Position numbers and translations under genes: made by a program
Source: Phoenix dactylifera
Lineage: Eukaryota; Streptophyta; Magnoliopsida; Arecales; Arecaceae
Length of the DNA: 64,000 nucleotides
Reading direction: 5' to 3'
NCBI RefSeq assembly: GCF_009389715.1
Contig: NC_052393.1
Span: 5,208,001-5,272,000, forward strand
In this document: positions 31,901-45,100 of the stretch, in pieces
Position numbering within the stretch: position 1 is the first letter of the stretch
How the letters are laid out: each line of letters opens with the position of its first letter
The notes under the pieces: model-generated
What the model saw: only the letters and a program-made list of their open reading frames with translations
Databases searched by the model: none
What the model was told of the DNA's origin: nothing

Positions 31901-34900
31901 ATTTCAGATAGGGTTTTGGAGTTCTGATTTTGCAATTTCAGCGGTTTTGGAAGTTCTGCTCTCAGCTCGAAAGTCTCAGTCAAGAAAAGAGAAAATTTCA
32001 AAAAAGTTTGAAAAATAGAAGGGAAATAAAAGAAACCACGAAGTTACACAATATTTTGGGGCATCTTGTCTCACAAATAGAGTAGTTTTGATAATTATAG
32101 TTCGAAGCTGATATTGTGCATAGGTGGAATTCATTAAATATAATAGTAGTACGTACTGTAAACATTTTATATATTGAATTTACTTCTTGAACTTTAATTT
32201 TTGACAATTCACTATATTAACAATTGTTATTTTTGTAGTGCCTAGCATATTCAAACAAGTTCTTCAATTTTTAGTAGAACTCACAAATATATTACATTCA
32301 TGCATTCTTTCTCAAAATTTTGAGGTTAAGTGATTATTTAATCTAATAGATGTAGTTATAGAATGACATTTTGTTTCACATAAAAAAAGACGTCATTTCT
32401 GTGATGTATTAGTTATGCACAGAAATCACATAATATATTATAAATAATGAAAAATAAAGAAAAACAAATATTACAGTAGAAAATGATGTCATTTAGCCCC
32501 CAAACAAGCAAATAAAGAAATGGCCCCAATTTGACTAAAACATCGAGAGAAAAAAGCATATATGGCAAGTTTCAGTCAAGTTCATCCAAAATCACTAAAA
32601 GTGGACTGAAACCCATAATTTTTCAGCCAAAACTTCAAATGTTGATATAAGGGGACACATCAAAATCAGCACGTAGTCCATTCCTCTTGCATTCATAGGG
32701 AATTAGCACCTTCCTTCGTTGAATAATAGATACCTCATGGGCATGGTACAAGGGATTCGTACCCATGTATCACTCATACTAGATCATACCAATACATGAC
32801 GCTCGGCAAGGGCCAATTCTTTTATTTTCCTTTTAATGAACCCTGGCACATGGCCCAACATGTGACTAGCACAGCATGATATAGTATGAAACTGTATCAT
32901 GACTTGCAATCAACATAAAAACAACATGCTGTGATCATGATTCTATCAATCTATTAGGATGCTTGCAATGGACGCATGTAATGCATGTTAAAAATAAATT
33001 AATAAAAAGTTCAAAAAATTGGAGGATAAGATAGATGAAGTATGTGGATTAGATAAAGACTATCAATATTTTTGTTAGTTTTTAAATTTTAAAAAGAACC
33101 ACTGGGTTGGTGATGTGGATAAGAGACTATTAGATTTTTTTTTTTCCTAACTGGAGTTCAACTTGTTTGGGATGTCTAGGATAAACCATATAGATAAGAA
33201 ATAGAAGCAAAGGAATAAATAAAGGTAGCAAGTAGATTATATATTGGACTTCTTAATCACTTTCTTTGTAGATACTCGTAAAGAGAGGAACTAAAGATAT
33301 TCTAGCCACAAAATTTGATAGACGGAATCAAAAATGGCATATTCTTCTCTCATTTAATAATATAGTAGAGATGATCGAAGAGAGCCATACAATATCTATC
33401 ATGGAATAAGTTTAGTTAAAAAAACACTGGGTTTGATTAAAAATTGTGGTCTACCGGGAAAATTTATTTGCTTCTATATTATTCTCTGTTAAATCAGGTA
33501 GGAAGTGAAATTCAAAATCTATACTATGCATCAAACATTAGCAAGAAACACTGATTCACTATGAAAATCAAAAACTAGCAGGATGGCTTACGTCAATGAC
33601 TTTCCATGGAATACAATTGGAGGAGCAATAGCAGCAAAGATACAGAAACCAATATGGAACTGCACCATGACAACACGAGCACAAAATATTAGCAAGAGAC
33701 GGATTAGTCATACTTCACAAGAGGTCATCATTAAGAATTACCAGGTACAAAAGGAAAAACCAGCCAAACTTCACAGCGCTATCAGTCCTGTTTAGAAAAA
33801 CAACAATTAAGCAACAACTAATTGAATAAGCTCCTGTTGATTTTTGCAACAGAGCAAGATGAAGCCCAAGAAATCAAGAAAAATCAGACTTGTTCCATAA
33901 ATTCTAATACCAAAAATTTATTTAGTGTGTGCATGAGTGCAGTTAAACAAAACCCATCAATTCTTCCTGTCATTTACCAAATATACTCCCATATCATTAA
34001 TAGCAATCACTCCCTTTAAGCCAGGATAAATCTTAAATTTGTACAAGCTTGGCTTGACATGACATAACCATGAAAATCTATTGTAGGATTGAATATTGAT
34101 GACAAAGGTTGGACGTATCATCAACCCAACACCAGTAACCTCGGACAGCCTACCTCATTGCACGATAAAGAGGCCTGTACCACAGCACATATGAAAGAGG
34201 GCATCCAAGTAAAGCATAAATTGTCGCAAGGAAAAAGATTTTAACCCCTGCAGATAGAAATAATAATAGAAAGTTAAGCTATAAGAAAGCAGAAATGCAC
34301 AAGAGTAGGAGTATGCTCAATCTTACCTCCACCTTTAATCCAACAGACAGTCACCGCAATGACATTCCACACAAGACAAAGAACTATCCCTGCAAGAAAG
34401 TTCCACCACATACACATGCTCATGAATTATAATGAGCAGAAAAATGGCATAATATTTGTGTAGTACCATGACTATGCAATAGCTCTTTCAACACCCATAA
34501 AAGGTGACCCCACCAATGTAGGGTCTGGGAGGGTCAGATGTATGCAACTTCAACCCTACATGCGGAGAAGCTGTTTCCGTGTTTCAAACCCATAACACCC
34601 AGGCCATAATAGAGCAACTTTACTGTTGCGCTGAGGCTCATCCTTAACCCTTTCAAGACCCATAAGTTTACAAATTTGAGAAAAAGACATCACATACTAA
34701 AAGAAGACATTTTCAGAAAAGCACTGAAGATCAACAAGCATCAAAGATTGACTAGCGTCTAGCTTAATGGAGCCAAACTTAGTCGACAAAGGCATTTTTC
34801 AAAAGAGCAACTCAAACTATGCAACATCCACAACAAAAAAGAAGGGTAATAGGAGATTAGATCTATGAAATAAGTATTGTATTCTGTTAAGTAACTAACG

Positions 34901-37900
34901 TATGTGCAAATATGTAACTAAATATCTAATAACACAAAGCCAGAGCAAGAGGACCTCTAATAGCAAAAATCACATTTTAAAATCAACATTCTAGTTCAGC
35001 TTTCCATTAATTGAACATTCCAAGAAGAATATCAATGGGGGATACTAAATTACAACATCACATAGAACCGAAATATGGGCATGAAAGCAAGGACATCCTA
35101 CAGAAAAGAAATGATGTAAGTAATCTAAAGTGGTGCAACTTTGCACTTGGAGCAGATGCCAAGTAGGACATTCAGTTGCTAGATATGTGGATAAGTGATT
35201 GCCCCAAATATTCTAAAGTTTTGCCTATAGATAAAAAGCACAGACCACATGTTTAGTAGACTGTGGGTACAGCACCATTAGTAGCAAAGCCTTATACACA
35301 AAATATAGCATATGTAGCGGCATGCATCAGCATCGGCTATCAAATCATATGGTAAAGCTCTGTCAACTACAGGGACAGCAACTGCCTATTGCGCCCTTTG
35401 AAGGTGGATAGGATTATTGTTCCTTACTCCTTAAGTGTCAAAATGAAACTCCTACCACCAAATTAACAGAGAGAAGTTACTTTTCTGACCCAAAGGTGTA
35501 TCCATCCTGAAATACTAAAGCAAGAGAAGCCTTCACCTTATGGCTTTTTAGGGAGGTAGTTTGACAGCTAGAAAAACCAGACGATGTAACGCAAACCCAA
35601 TTAATCTACAATGCAAATAAATCTCCATATTTTTTCTTTCTTAAAAAGTCCTCTTACATTTGCATAAGCACTGGAATATTAATTAATCTCTATAATTCTC
35701 GCCTCACATTTCTTTTTATAGTTTGTTAGTCCCCAACATTTCTTTTTATAATTGCAGTCCTCTTATGGCTGCAATTCAATATGCAGTCCATGAGTGCAAT
35801 TCGATATGCAGTCTATGAATACAATTTTGTTTTTCAAAACCATGAAGTGGTGTTCACCTGTCAAATAATTTTTTTCTTCTCTCTTTTGAGGATGGACTTA
35901 CCCATGTTGTTTTACATATTTTATCCATGTTGAAAATTCTCATTCTAATTGTTTAATTTGGTTTCTAATATCAGATTATAGAGGTGGCAACAGGTAGGCC
36001 GTTACCCATACCCACCCCGAACTTACCTCGGGGCAAGGCAGGGCGGATAGAGTTAGATGGGGTGAGCTGGACGGATCAGGTTGGGTAGAGTTACAACAAT
36101 CAATTTTTTTGCATAGAAATCAATTTTTAAATAGAGAGAATTTGTGAAGAGTTATATATATCTGAATCTGGTTCGGTGTGGGCTTTACCATTACACATAA
36201 TCGTCCCGAATCCGCAACGAGTTGGGTAAAACCCACCCCATTATGATCGGATATGAATACAATTTTGTTTTTCAAAACCATGAAGTGGTGTTCACCTGTC
36301 AAATAAATTTTTTCTACTCTCTTTTGAGGATGGACTTACCCATGTTGTTTTACATATTTTAATCCATGTTGAAAATTCTCATTCTAGTTGTTTAGTTTGG
36401 TTTCTAATATCAAATTATAGAGGTGGCAACAGGTAGGCCATTACCCGTACCCACCCCGAACTTACCTCGGGGCAGGGCGGGGCGGATAGAGTTAGATGGG
36501 GTGAGTTGGACGGATCGGGTTGGGTAGAGTTACAACAATCAATTTTTTGCATAGAAATCAATTTTTAAATAGAGAGATTTTTCAATTTTTTGCTACCCTC
36601 TAGTCATATCCAAGAATATTAAAAGGAGTGCTGAAGTGGCACCTATCAATAAAGATAACAAAAAGATGAAACAGAGATATGAAACAATCATAAGGAAATT
36701 CTAGGTTAGTTAAGAAATTAATAGATCAAAATAATTCAGCATACAATAGATACTCGATAATAGGAAAGCTGGGCATAAAATGTAAGAATCATGTTGAGTC
36801 ATAAAACAAAGATTAACTCACGTTGTGCAGCCCTGTTATGAAAATATACTTACATAATACCTCATTTTTTCAATATATAGAAATCAAGAATAACTATTCA
36901 AGAAAGAGTCAAAAAGAATTAGTATCGTCACGTGTTGATAACTCGATTACTTCAGTGAAAAATAAAGAGCACAGACCTATTTAGCAAAGCGTAAAGTAAG
37001 TCCATACCCAGCCAACTTGCAAAAGCCAGATATTGCAACTTCTGAGCATGGATTGGTATCTCCTTAGCTATGTCATGATGAATGATTGGGAAAAACGGGG
37101 GCCAGTTTTTCTCATCCGTAGAAACACCAGCTGTTTTGCAACATAGAGGTACATATCACCATTGATAAACTATCATCGAATGAAGTGTAAAGTCTATACC
37201 AGTCATATTAATGCATAAATTGGTCAGAAACTTCAGAACTTACAATTTGATAAAGCATCTTCCCTGCGTTTAATGTCCTGAAATAGCAAACAGGAATGTC
37301 TGTTCAAAATATGACCAAGATAATGTAATGCAATTTAAAAAAAAGGAAAAGGGTGAAAAGAAAACAAAAGATTGATAACAATGTGATATTTTCAACTATG
37401 TGTAGCACTGATTTTTACTGGATTTATTTTATTCAAAAATGAAGCAAAAGGTAATGGTTGAAGACTGCGTGATGGCAATCAAAATGGGATTAACAATGTA
37501 TTAAACTGGAACAAGTAACGAATTAGTCATAGGCTAACCATTTCTCTCCTTCTCAGATCTGTTTCCCATGCTGCAAGTTCTTTCGCCTTCTTCTTCGAAT
37601 CCTACACAGGACAACACAGAATCCCATAATCAATCAACTCATCAAAAAACTAAGTAAACACCAATAATCTGCAAAATGGCACCACTTACATTCATCGTCT
37701 CCAGCGGTATGTCCACAGTAGCATCATGTTTGTTGCCAAAACCCAGATGCAATGATGACAGTGAAGGAAAATGCAATTTTGAACCAGGACCTGCACCCTT
37801 CTGCAATGCAAAACATCAGCTTCTCCCAAAAAAACGGATTTCAACTCAAAATAGTCAAAGTACCCTAGTTGACACACACTTGCAGAAATACCCCAACAAT

Positions 37901-38403
37901 GGGCAACAAGGTTTGATCTCTTAACGATAATTCACACAATAATCCAGCAAGATGAACAAACCATACAGTTTAGTATCAATCAAGAACTCTTCGACAGACC
38001 AGATCTAGAATTACCGGTCCCATCATCGCATTCAACCGACCAAGATTGCATGGAAACCACGCTAACACCATAACTATAGAGAGGATTAGGTTTTATGTCA
38101 CCATTTCTGCTAGGGTTTTTAAATTGGTACATCCGATCACTCTACTCCAAAATATAGTTCAAGATCCAATTTAAATGACACCCCCAACTCCAGATCTGAT
38201 AATTCACAAAAACATATGCAAGAAAATTGGTAAATCTAGAGTAAAAGCTAAAGAAAATGGCCTCGGGCAACCAAGAAGAATTCAAAAAGGAATGAGAGGG
38301 AAATGGAGAGAGATAGAGATGGAGAGAAGGGGGGACGTGTGGTTACCGAGAAGGGATTGACTTCTTCTTCGTCGAATGGGTTGGGGTCGTCGCGGCGCGG
38401 CAT
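25912..38403 (-). CDS. SCAMP: Secretory carrier-associated membrane protein (SCAMP), 12 exons
   Basis: A four-span membrane protein of trans-Golgi, plasma membrane and endosomal vesicles, acting in post-Golgi and endocytic traffic. Exons in gene order: 38347-38403, 37690-37800, 37539-37601, 37244-37277, 37008-37130, 34327-34389, 34154-34247, 33742-33787, 33592-33659, 30814-30862, 30425-30490, 25912-25944. All join in frame with GT-AG borders and give 268 aa, slightly under the usual 280-290. The N-terminus has two NPF motifs (8-10 and 16-18, in [14 protein letters not shown]) that recruit EH-domain proteins. A basic/acidic coiled-coil-like stretch (about 57-86) follows. The family core [13 protein letters not shown] is at 97-109. 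Hydrophobic spans follow at about 120-142, 148-168, 188-212 and 227-247, and the tail is [10 protein letters not shown]. The last intron is 4.5 kb, and several introns carry transposon copies. The last exon is only 11 codons. Confidence 0.95.
26400..26880. other. Compositionally distinct block in the last SCAMP intron
   Basis: About 480 bases are clearly richer in GC than the surrounding intron, with words such as 'gaccggtcggtccc'. They contain a 90-codon plus-strand frame with no recognised domain. Sharp edges suggest an inserted fragment, possibly an LTR piece, but I found no matching end or target duplication. Confidence 0.3.
28386..28657. mobile_element. MULE-like MITE with 11-bp target-site duplication
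   Basis: The 11-bp word 'atggttaaaac' occurs at 28386-28396 and again at 28647-28657. The 250 bp between begins 'aggtatgttgtgccg' (after 2-3 bases), and its end, read in reverse complement, is 'agtatgctgaacggg', a degenerate terminal inverted repeat. The length of the target duplication fits Mutator-like elements (9-11 bp). The interior is GC-rich and non-coding. It sits in the last intron of the SCAMP gene. Confidence 0.65.
30145..30183. repeat. GA microsatellite in SCAMP intron 11
   Basis: A run of GA dinucleotides interrupted by GGGA units, followed by a CT-rich stretch. Purely simple-sequence. Confidence 0.85.
34485..34665 (-). mobile_element. Au-type SINE in SCAMP intron 5
   Basis: On the minus strand the body (34501-34649) begins with a tRNA-like head having 'cagcgcaacagt' (A box position) and 'gggtttgaaac' (B box). 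It continues with 'ctccgcatgtagggttga' and 'catctgaccctcccagacc', the wording of the Au SINE family of angiosperms as I recall it. It is bounded by a near-perfect 16-bp target duplication: 'ctttcaacacccataa' (34485-34500) and 'ctttcaagacccataa' (34650-34665), one mismatch. Length is about 150 bp. It lies in the same transcriptional orientation as the SCAMP gene. Confidence 0.88.
35819..36580. repeat. 435-bp tandem duplication in SCAMP intron 5
   Basis: The stretch 35819-36137 recurs at 36254-36572 with few differences, a spacing of 435 bp. Each copy contains 'aggtggcaacaggtaggcc' and 'cttacctcggggca'. The 116 bp between the copies lack a second copy, so this is a tandem duplication with an incomplete second unit. 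The high identity indicates a recent event relative to the other repeats here. The duplicated unit appears to be part of a 'gtggcaa'-headed repeat element. Confidence 0.85.
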
Positions 38404-40255
38404 GGTCTCTTTGACTGGATCTCGAGAAATGTTTTCCGAGGGAAGAGCGGACGGGAACAGTACCTTCACTTCTCTCCCTTTCTCTTTCCCTTTCACCGCG
38501 AGGAGGAGACGACGACGCAATGACAACGAAGACGACGATGGGAGTAAAAAGAAAAAGAGAGATGACGCCGACGTTGAAACTGGTCGCTTATTTATTACGC
38601 GGGGCTCTCCGATTAAAGAACCGCCTTCTTGTCATCCTGTGACCTCCGATATGTGGTAATTTACGTCGGTGCCACTTAACCCGCTAGACACTATAAAAAC
38701 GCCGCTGGAACCGAAGGGCAGTTCGAAATAATATCTGTCTTATTAGAGGCTAAATACGTCATTTCGATGCTGTTGCACATGTGTATAATTTGAAATATTT
38801 CAAGAACTGAGGTTTTTCCCAATATGGAACCCGGTTCGTATCGCAGCCTACCGCGACCGCAATCCGGACCATGCGGATGCGAACATCTCAGCAAAATTAA
38901 AATTCGTATCTAAATTTAATAAAATGATTGGTAATTTGCAAGAGAGTTCCAGAAATCTCATCCTCGTCTCATCATATGTCACGTAATTGCCAAATGTAAC
39001 GTTTTAAATTATAATATAGTAATTATTTTTAAAATAAAAATAGCAATCTAATATATTATAATAAATAGAAAGTTAGGCAATAAACTTTAATGATTATATA
39101 GGAACTTTTTTGGTATGGTTAACATTAATCTAATGCGACGTGTGTAATATAATTATTTTTTCTAGCTATTTTTTGAAAAGCAATACGATAGCATAATAAA
39201 TTATAACAAATAGCAAGCTCAAATTTCTACTACATAAGCAATAAATTTTAATGATAATCAAGCATATTAACACTGGCATCATTAATACTGGAGCCTACAC
39301 GACCAACATAAAGCTTTACACAAGCTGAGTTTCTATTTTAAATATATACTATAACCATATTATGCGTGGAATATGATTTTATTTCTTTATTTTCTAATTG
39401 TTTTTGAGAATATAATAATATAACAAATTATAATAAGTATAAAACTTTAATAGCTAAATTGTTGTTGTACTTTAGACAATAAACTTTAATATTACCGAGC
39501 AGAAACTCTCTTTACTTAACACCATCACGTAATACGTATATTTTTTTCTCATTTTTTTCTATTTAATATTGAAATACAATACAAAGTATAATAAATTATA
39601 ATAAATACAAAGCTTTAATAGCTAACTGCTGCACATCAAGTAATGAACTTTAATAATGGCTGAATATCAAACAATAAACTTTAATAATGATTTGTGGAGT
39701 TACTACATTGGCTGGTTGAAAAAATAGGACAAAAATGATGCCTACCCTGCGCCCTGCTACCATATGAAATTTTGATGGTCCATCTAAGCCACCGAAATTT
39801 TGTTGAGAGGAAGAACTCATGGGTAGGTTGTCATTTCAACATCATATGGGGTGGTAGCCTTTCAAAGTCAGGTGGCCCACATCATATGCTAGTTAGGTTG
39901 TGAAAGTTTGTTTAGTTATTTCAACCTGGAAAACTTTTCCTGAGACTCACTCTTCTCACTGTTTAAGAGACTTGTAGTTAACTCAGAAAGCTGTCAAATT
40001 TAAGCTCAAATTACCAATCTATATCTATGGCTAAGCAAATCCAGCTAACAAGTGTAATGCTGAGATGATGCTCCCATACAAAAGGTTCGAATCATCACTC
40101 ATTTTAGAATATGCTGCAATCCATAGCTTGAAATACTCTCTCTTTTAAAAAGATCATATCCAACATTATAATTTATCTGAGCATTAGTGCCTAGGATAGA
40201 GTACTCTTATGGACTCCCATCTGAGATGGGTATTATGCCAAAGCAAACATACTCA
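38404..40255. other. SCAMP 5' region and AT-rich intergenic DNA
   Basis: 38404-38600 is GC-rich and CT/GA-rich and is probably the SCAMP leader and promoter. From 38930 to 39700 the sequence is AT-rich with a loose, recurring phrase ('aataaactttaat', 'ataataaattataa') at irregular spacing near 39020, 39085, 39205, 39415, 39480, 39590 and 39670, suggesting a decayed repeat. No gene is seen. Confidence 0.45.
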
Positions 40256-41320
40256 TCAAGAGTGTAGAATAGAATTTTGGGACATCATGACATCGACATT
40301 GTTATTAAAATGAAAAGTTAAATTGAGACCTGCAACATCTTCAAGGGATCCCAGGTAGCAATTCTTCCCATATACTTTGGGGGCTTTGTATTTTCTTAGG
40401 GAAATCACTTCATCAAGAGCTTTCAGTAAAGGTGCAAACCCAAGTGGATGTAGGTAAGTCAGCATCATCCCTGTTGTCTATGAACATACCGAAGTACAAG
40501 CCAGGGATGTCGATCGGGAGCCTCTTCGATCCAAAACTAATACTTTCCAACATAAGAACGTTGATAAATTTTCGACAGGTGCTAAGAACATCGCTCCCCC
40601 TACTTGTAATGTTCGCTTCTGAGCCAAATCATTTGGGGTGGTAGCCTTCAAAGTCAGGTGGTCGTAGGTAGTAAGAGAATTTATCTATTGACAGCTGAGA
40701 TAGAACTGATCATGATCCTCTTCCAAGGCTTAAGATGCTGCTAGCAGTGGCCTCATAGAATTTCCTATCAAAATGCCCCCAACCATAGATAATATTGCTC
40801 ATATTATGCAAGGCTCCATTGTTGTTTGAATTGTGAAAGGTTTCTGTTGCTACTGCACCGAAAACTAGACTCCCATGGAGGTAGTAAATTAAGAACATGC
40901 ATTTGTTGTTCATCCATGTAGGATCAAATGGTGGATCATCTGTTCTGTCAAAGTCATCACAAGGGTAGCATTGGAACCATGCAAGATGGCTTGCGGTATC
41001 GACCTGAATATTGGCCTTGTTAAGCGAAAAGCCAACATAGGAGTGAGATACAAATCTGATTCATCGCTCAAGGGAGTCTGAAAGTTTCCCCTATTGTTGA
41101 TCACTGAGATAGAAGACAGTAAAACACTGAATTCGGGACTTATCAATGTTGATGAGATCCAATGCTGAAAAGGAGATAGTGGAGAGTTTCGATGCATCAT
41201 TGGCATACTGAAACCTAGGGGAGAAGTCGATGGGGACTCATCGAAAGAAAGAAATGCTAACAAAATGAGGATTGCTGTAAAGTAGCAACCCATGATCAAG
41301 AAGAAAACTTTGTAATGCAT
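40256..41320 (-). pseudogene. Nepenthesin-like aspartic peptidase (family A1) pseudogene
   Basis: A single-exon relic of a plant secreted aspartic peptidase, read on the minus strand in pieces from more than one frame. In order: a signal-peptide-like start (MHYKVFFLIMGCYF, 41320 down); HRNSPLSPFQ, the family's HRDSPLSPF word; VDTASHLAWFQCYPC, covering the first catalytic D-T-(G/A)-S motif; GSLVFGAVATETF (normally GDGS...LATETF); SSILSLGRGS (GxGRGS); LESISFGSKRLPI (LEGISVG...LPI); and LTYLHPLGFAPLLKAL (TLTYLDP.AY..L). Frame changes fall near 41090 and again between about 40910 and 40470. The second catalytic D-S-G is represented by IDNRD. The C-terminal quarter is missing. Both catalytic sites and the frame are damaged, so it cannot be an active enzyme. 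Confidence 0.85.
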
Positions 41321-42126
41321 TTACCAATGGAATGCAGATTAATAGGCTACCTTTATGAACTAAACAACTAACTCATGAACTTCATATTTAATGACACATT
41401 CATGGTATGAACTACCTACATGCTATGAGGTTTTGAACTCATGATTGACACGATAAGCTGGTCCCAAACTTTCTATGCCCCATGCATCGCAATTGAGTCT
41501 GTACATGCAATGTGCCTCCAAAATATCTAATTTACTGGAACATGTACCTTTCCCTCCTGCTATTGAAACCACCCTGCCAATAAACAGACAGCTAAAATCT
41601 GAACAGTATATGCAACCATATTAATCAGATTACTAATTGAACATTTTCCAGAACATCTTTTAAACTAAATTACAAATTTTGGTTTCTTTTCCTTCAATAT
41701 GAATAATGGTAGGCAGCACAAGTTTCATAGGATAAATATATGTGATGGTTTGCTGAAAAGGGCTCACAACCTTACCAGGATTCCAGAGATCACTTACTAA
41801 GTGAAGGATACCTCCTTTTCCACATCAGACTGCATGATAGTAATGATAAATTTGCAACTAATACTAGCTAAACATGAAAACTTGTAACCATGCTCAATAA
41901 GGTAAACCTGTAGGAAAAATATTTGGGCATCTTGACAAGAATTTATTATAGCATGAGCCTCTTTGAGTTTGACCCAAATATAATTACGCAAGTATTAAGC
42001 TGAATAATTCTAGTCCAACCTAAACCTGCGCCCACTGTATATCTGTTCCAATGGCCTGTTGGTTTGGGTTATCCATAATGCAGTAAGTTCTACACTTTAA
42101 ACAAATGCTTTATGTTTTGCATCAAC
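41321..42126. other. Intergenic stretch between pseudogene and LTR element
   Basis: AT-rich with no supported gene. The last 48 bases (42079-42126) match the sequence at 46293-46340 and mark the original locus into which the LTR element inserted. Confidence 0.5.
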
Positions 42127-45100
42127 TGCAGGAAGAAGAGGAGGGGGAAGAAGAACACAAGGAGGCTAATTTTCATTCATCATTCATCAAAACCTAAACA
42201 TGAAGGTGGACCCATATATATAGGGTCACAAAATAACAAATAGACCCCTACAAATAAAACAATCCTAAAAAAGCCTTAAAATGACAATATGCAAGTAAAC
42301 CCTAATGATAATATGCAAATAAACTCAATCAACATAAAATAAACCCAATTAAAATAAACCAATCCAAAATAAAATCAGGCTAGCTGAATCGGCTAGGACC
42401 CACTGAGCTGGCTGGATCCTGTGGCGACCGGCTGACCTGGCACTAGTGTCCGCACCAACTCTCCCCGGGTGGAAAGAAGTCGACCTCGACAAAAGCAGCT
42501 CGGTAAAGCCCCAATAATACTCCAACAAGTCTGGATCAATCGGCGGTATCTCCTCATACTGGATCCAAGTGTAACCGGACTTTGGTCGTCCATGCCAACG
42601 AACTAGAAAACGCTGTATGCCTCCATCACTGTCAAAAACTATTTGCTCGGCTAAAATAGAATCAATATACTCTTTTTGTGCTCGATGGAGGAGAAAAGAA
42701 AACAAAGATGGCATAGATTCAATAATAGAATAAACATCGGGCGCAGGAGAGTGTGCAGCAAAAGAGTCAACACGGATTGCAATCAAATCTTTAATATTAA
42801 AAGTAAGGCTATAACCAAAATCAAATGGAAAGTCAATGGCATAGACGTCAGTGCCATCCTTGGGCAACACCTTAAATGGTCCAATACTAAGAGACTGCAA
42901 TTCTTTAAGACAGATCATTACATAACCCCAAGTTTAAAATTCTTTAGCATAGAAATTAGCTTGCATCTTATATTGAGCAGTACATGCATGAATGCCCTTA
43001 TGAATTTTCTGATGCAACTTATGAATGTATTGTGTAAAGGCAGATGCAGGCTCAGAAATCCTAACATCAGTTTCGATGGATTGTGCGAGGGCATATCTAA
43101 CTACACTCATAGTGGACCGGTCAGACTTGCTATCTGACTGTGCAAGCGAGCTATATGTGATATGGGTGCATCCTAGGATTTCAAGGTTGTCATCACACTC
43201 TTCCTCAATGTTCTGAATGTCATCGAAGTTTGGTTCATAGATTTGCTTCTCTAAGTCATTTGTGTCACCTCCCTGCTCTTGCTGAGCAATAACGAAAAAT
43301 TTGCTAGCACATTGGGAGGCAACGTGACCAAAACCTTGGTATTTGTAACATCAAATTTTGAAATGTGATTTGGGAGGCTCACCAAGAATTTTCTTGTCGT
43401 TACTATCTCGGCTTGGGACATGGACAATAGGAGGGGGCCTAGGAGTAATGGACCCTACAGAAGGTTTGGGCCCTGAGGAATTAGGGCCCGTGGAAGTGCT
43501 CCATGTGTCAGACGCCTTACAAATGTGGATTTAGTATTCCATCGATTAAGGAGATCATACTGGTAATTATGGGGTAGGTATTTTTCTTTGAGTCTCTCTT
43601 TCATCTCTACCCAATCAGTTATTACATATTGATATTTTATAGCTAACAGATGTTCAGTATTTTGCCAGAAAAACTTAGCTCGACCAATGAGTTTCATTCT
43701 GGCAAGTCGGACCTTCTTGTTGTCAGACAAATTGTACCACTCAAAAAAGTGGTCCATTTCGTGTAACCAGTCTGAGAAGACTTTCGGGTCAAGACGACCG
43801 TCAAAAGTGGGAGCTTCAACCGTAATGTCTCTCATTACATATTCATTAGGGTCACGAGATTCTCTGGGCTCTACGTTATGTTGGTAACCTCTATCAATAT
43901 TAGGGAAGAAACCAGGTCCTCTAGGACGAGGGTAGGCATGATGATGACCTGGAACAGACCTATTACCAAAATTGCCCTGCCGAACAGAGCCTTGTTGTTC
44001 TAGGATATGTTCTAGGATCTTGTCCCCTTCAAGACCCGGTAAATGGGAGGCACTAGGTTCCTTGGGTTCAATAACCCTCTGAATTGAAGCCTTAATTGAA
44101 TCAAGTCGGGCATTATTGGCTTGGACTTGAATATTAGTGTCTTGGATAGCTTTTAATAGAGCTTCGATTTTGGAATCCATATCTAATTGGGACTCAGAAT
44201 GAGATGCGACACGACCACTACATAGATGCATGAAATGAATGAAGATATGTATGATCCTACCGACTATAGAGGTTCCTAAGTAGACCTAATGCATGAAAGT
44301 AATTTGAAATTGCAAAGTATATGCTCAATATAATCGGAAGCTAACCCAAGCAATTGAAATTGGTTTTGAATTACATAATAAATTCAGATAAGTAGTTGCA
44401 ATCAAATAGTACTAGTTTTTAGTGTGTTGCAGGGTTGCACAGAGCCTCAAAGAACTCTCAAGATTAGATAGCTCTACAATTAATAACAAAGATAGGCCAC
44501 TACTAGGGTTTTGGTGTTGTTTGGAGTGGATGTGTTGAATTTTCAGGAAGCAATATCAATAGAGCACTTAAGAGTTAATTAATTCTAAATTTAGACAAAC
44601 AAATAAAATTTGCAGTAAGGAAAGAAACCTGACCTGGGTTGGGGCGACGACCAACGTACGGTAAGTCGGCTCATTAGATGGCGCGAAATGGTCGAATCAC
44701 AGCAACTGGTGTGGTCGATTGGCCTATGAACAACAGAGGAGGAGGAGATGTTGTGGGCCATTGCAAAAGGGCCTGTTGGACATGGTGGGTGTCTGTTGGG
44801 CCTTTGATGTGAAGAAGGGGTGGAGAGGTGGTGGATCGGGCCTGTGTAGGAGAGGGTGAGTTTCTGAGAGCTGGATGGAGCGGAGGGAATGAAGAAGACA
44901 AAGGGGGGAAAAAAGGCGGGAGGGGGGGGGGGGGGTCGTCGACGGCTCGGGGAAGATGAAGAGGTAGCGGAGAAAGGAGGTGACCGCGGGGAAGGAGATG
45001 CTTGGCGACGCTTGGGTGGTGGCGGCAGACGAGAGCTGATGGCGAAAGCGGCGGCGGCGGCGGCGTTCACGAAGGGTGGGCGGCGCGGCGGAAGAAGAAG

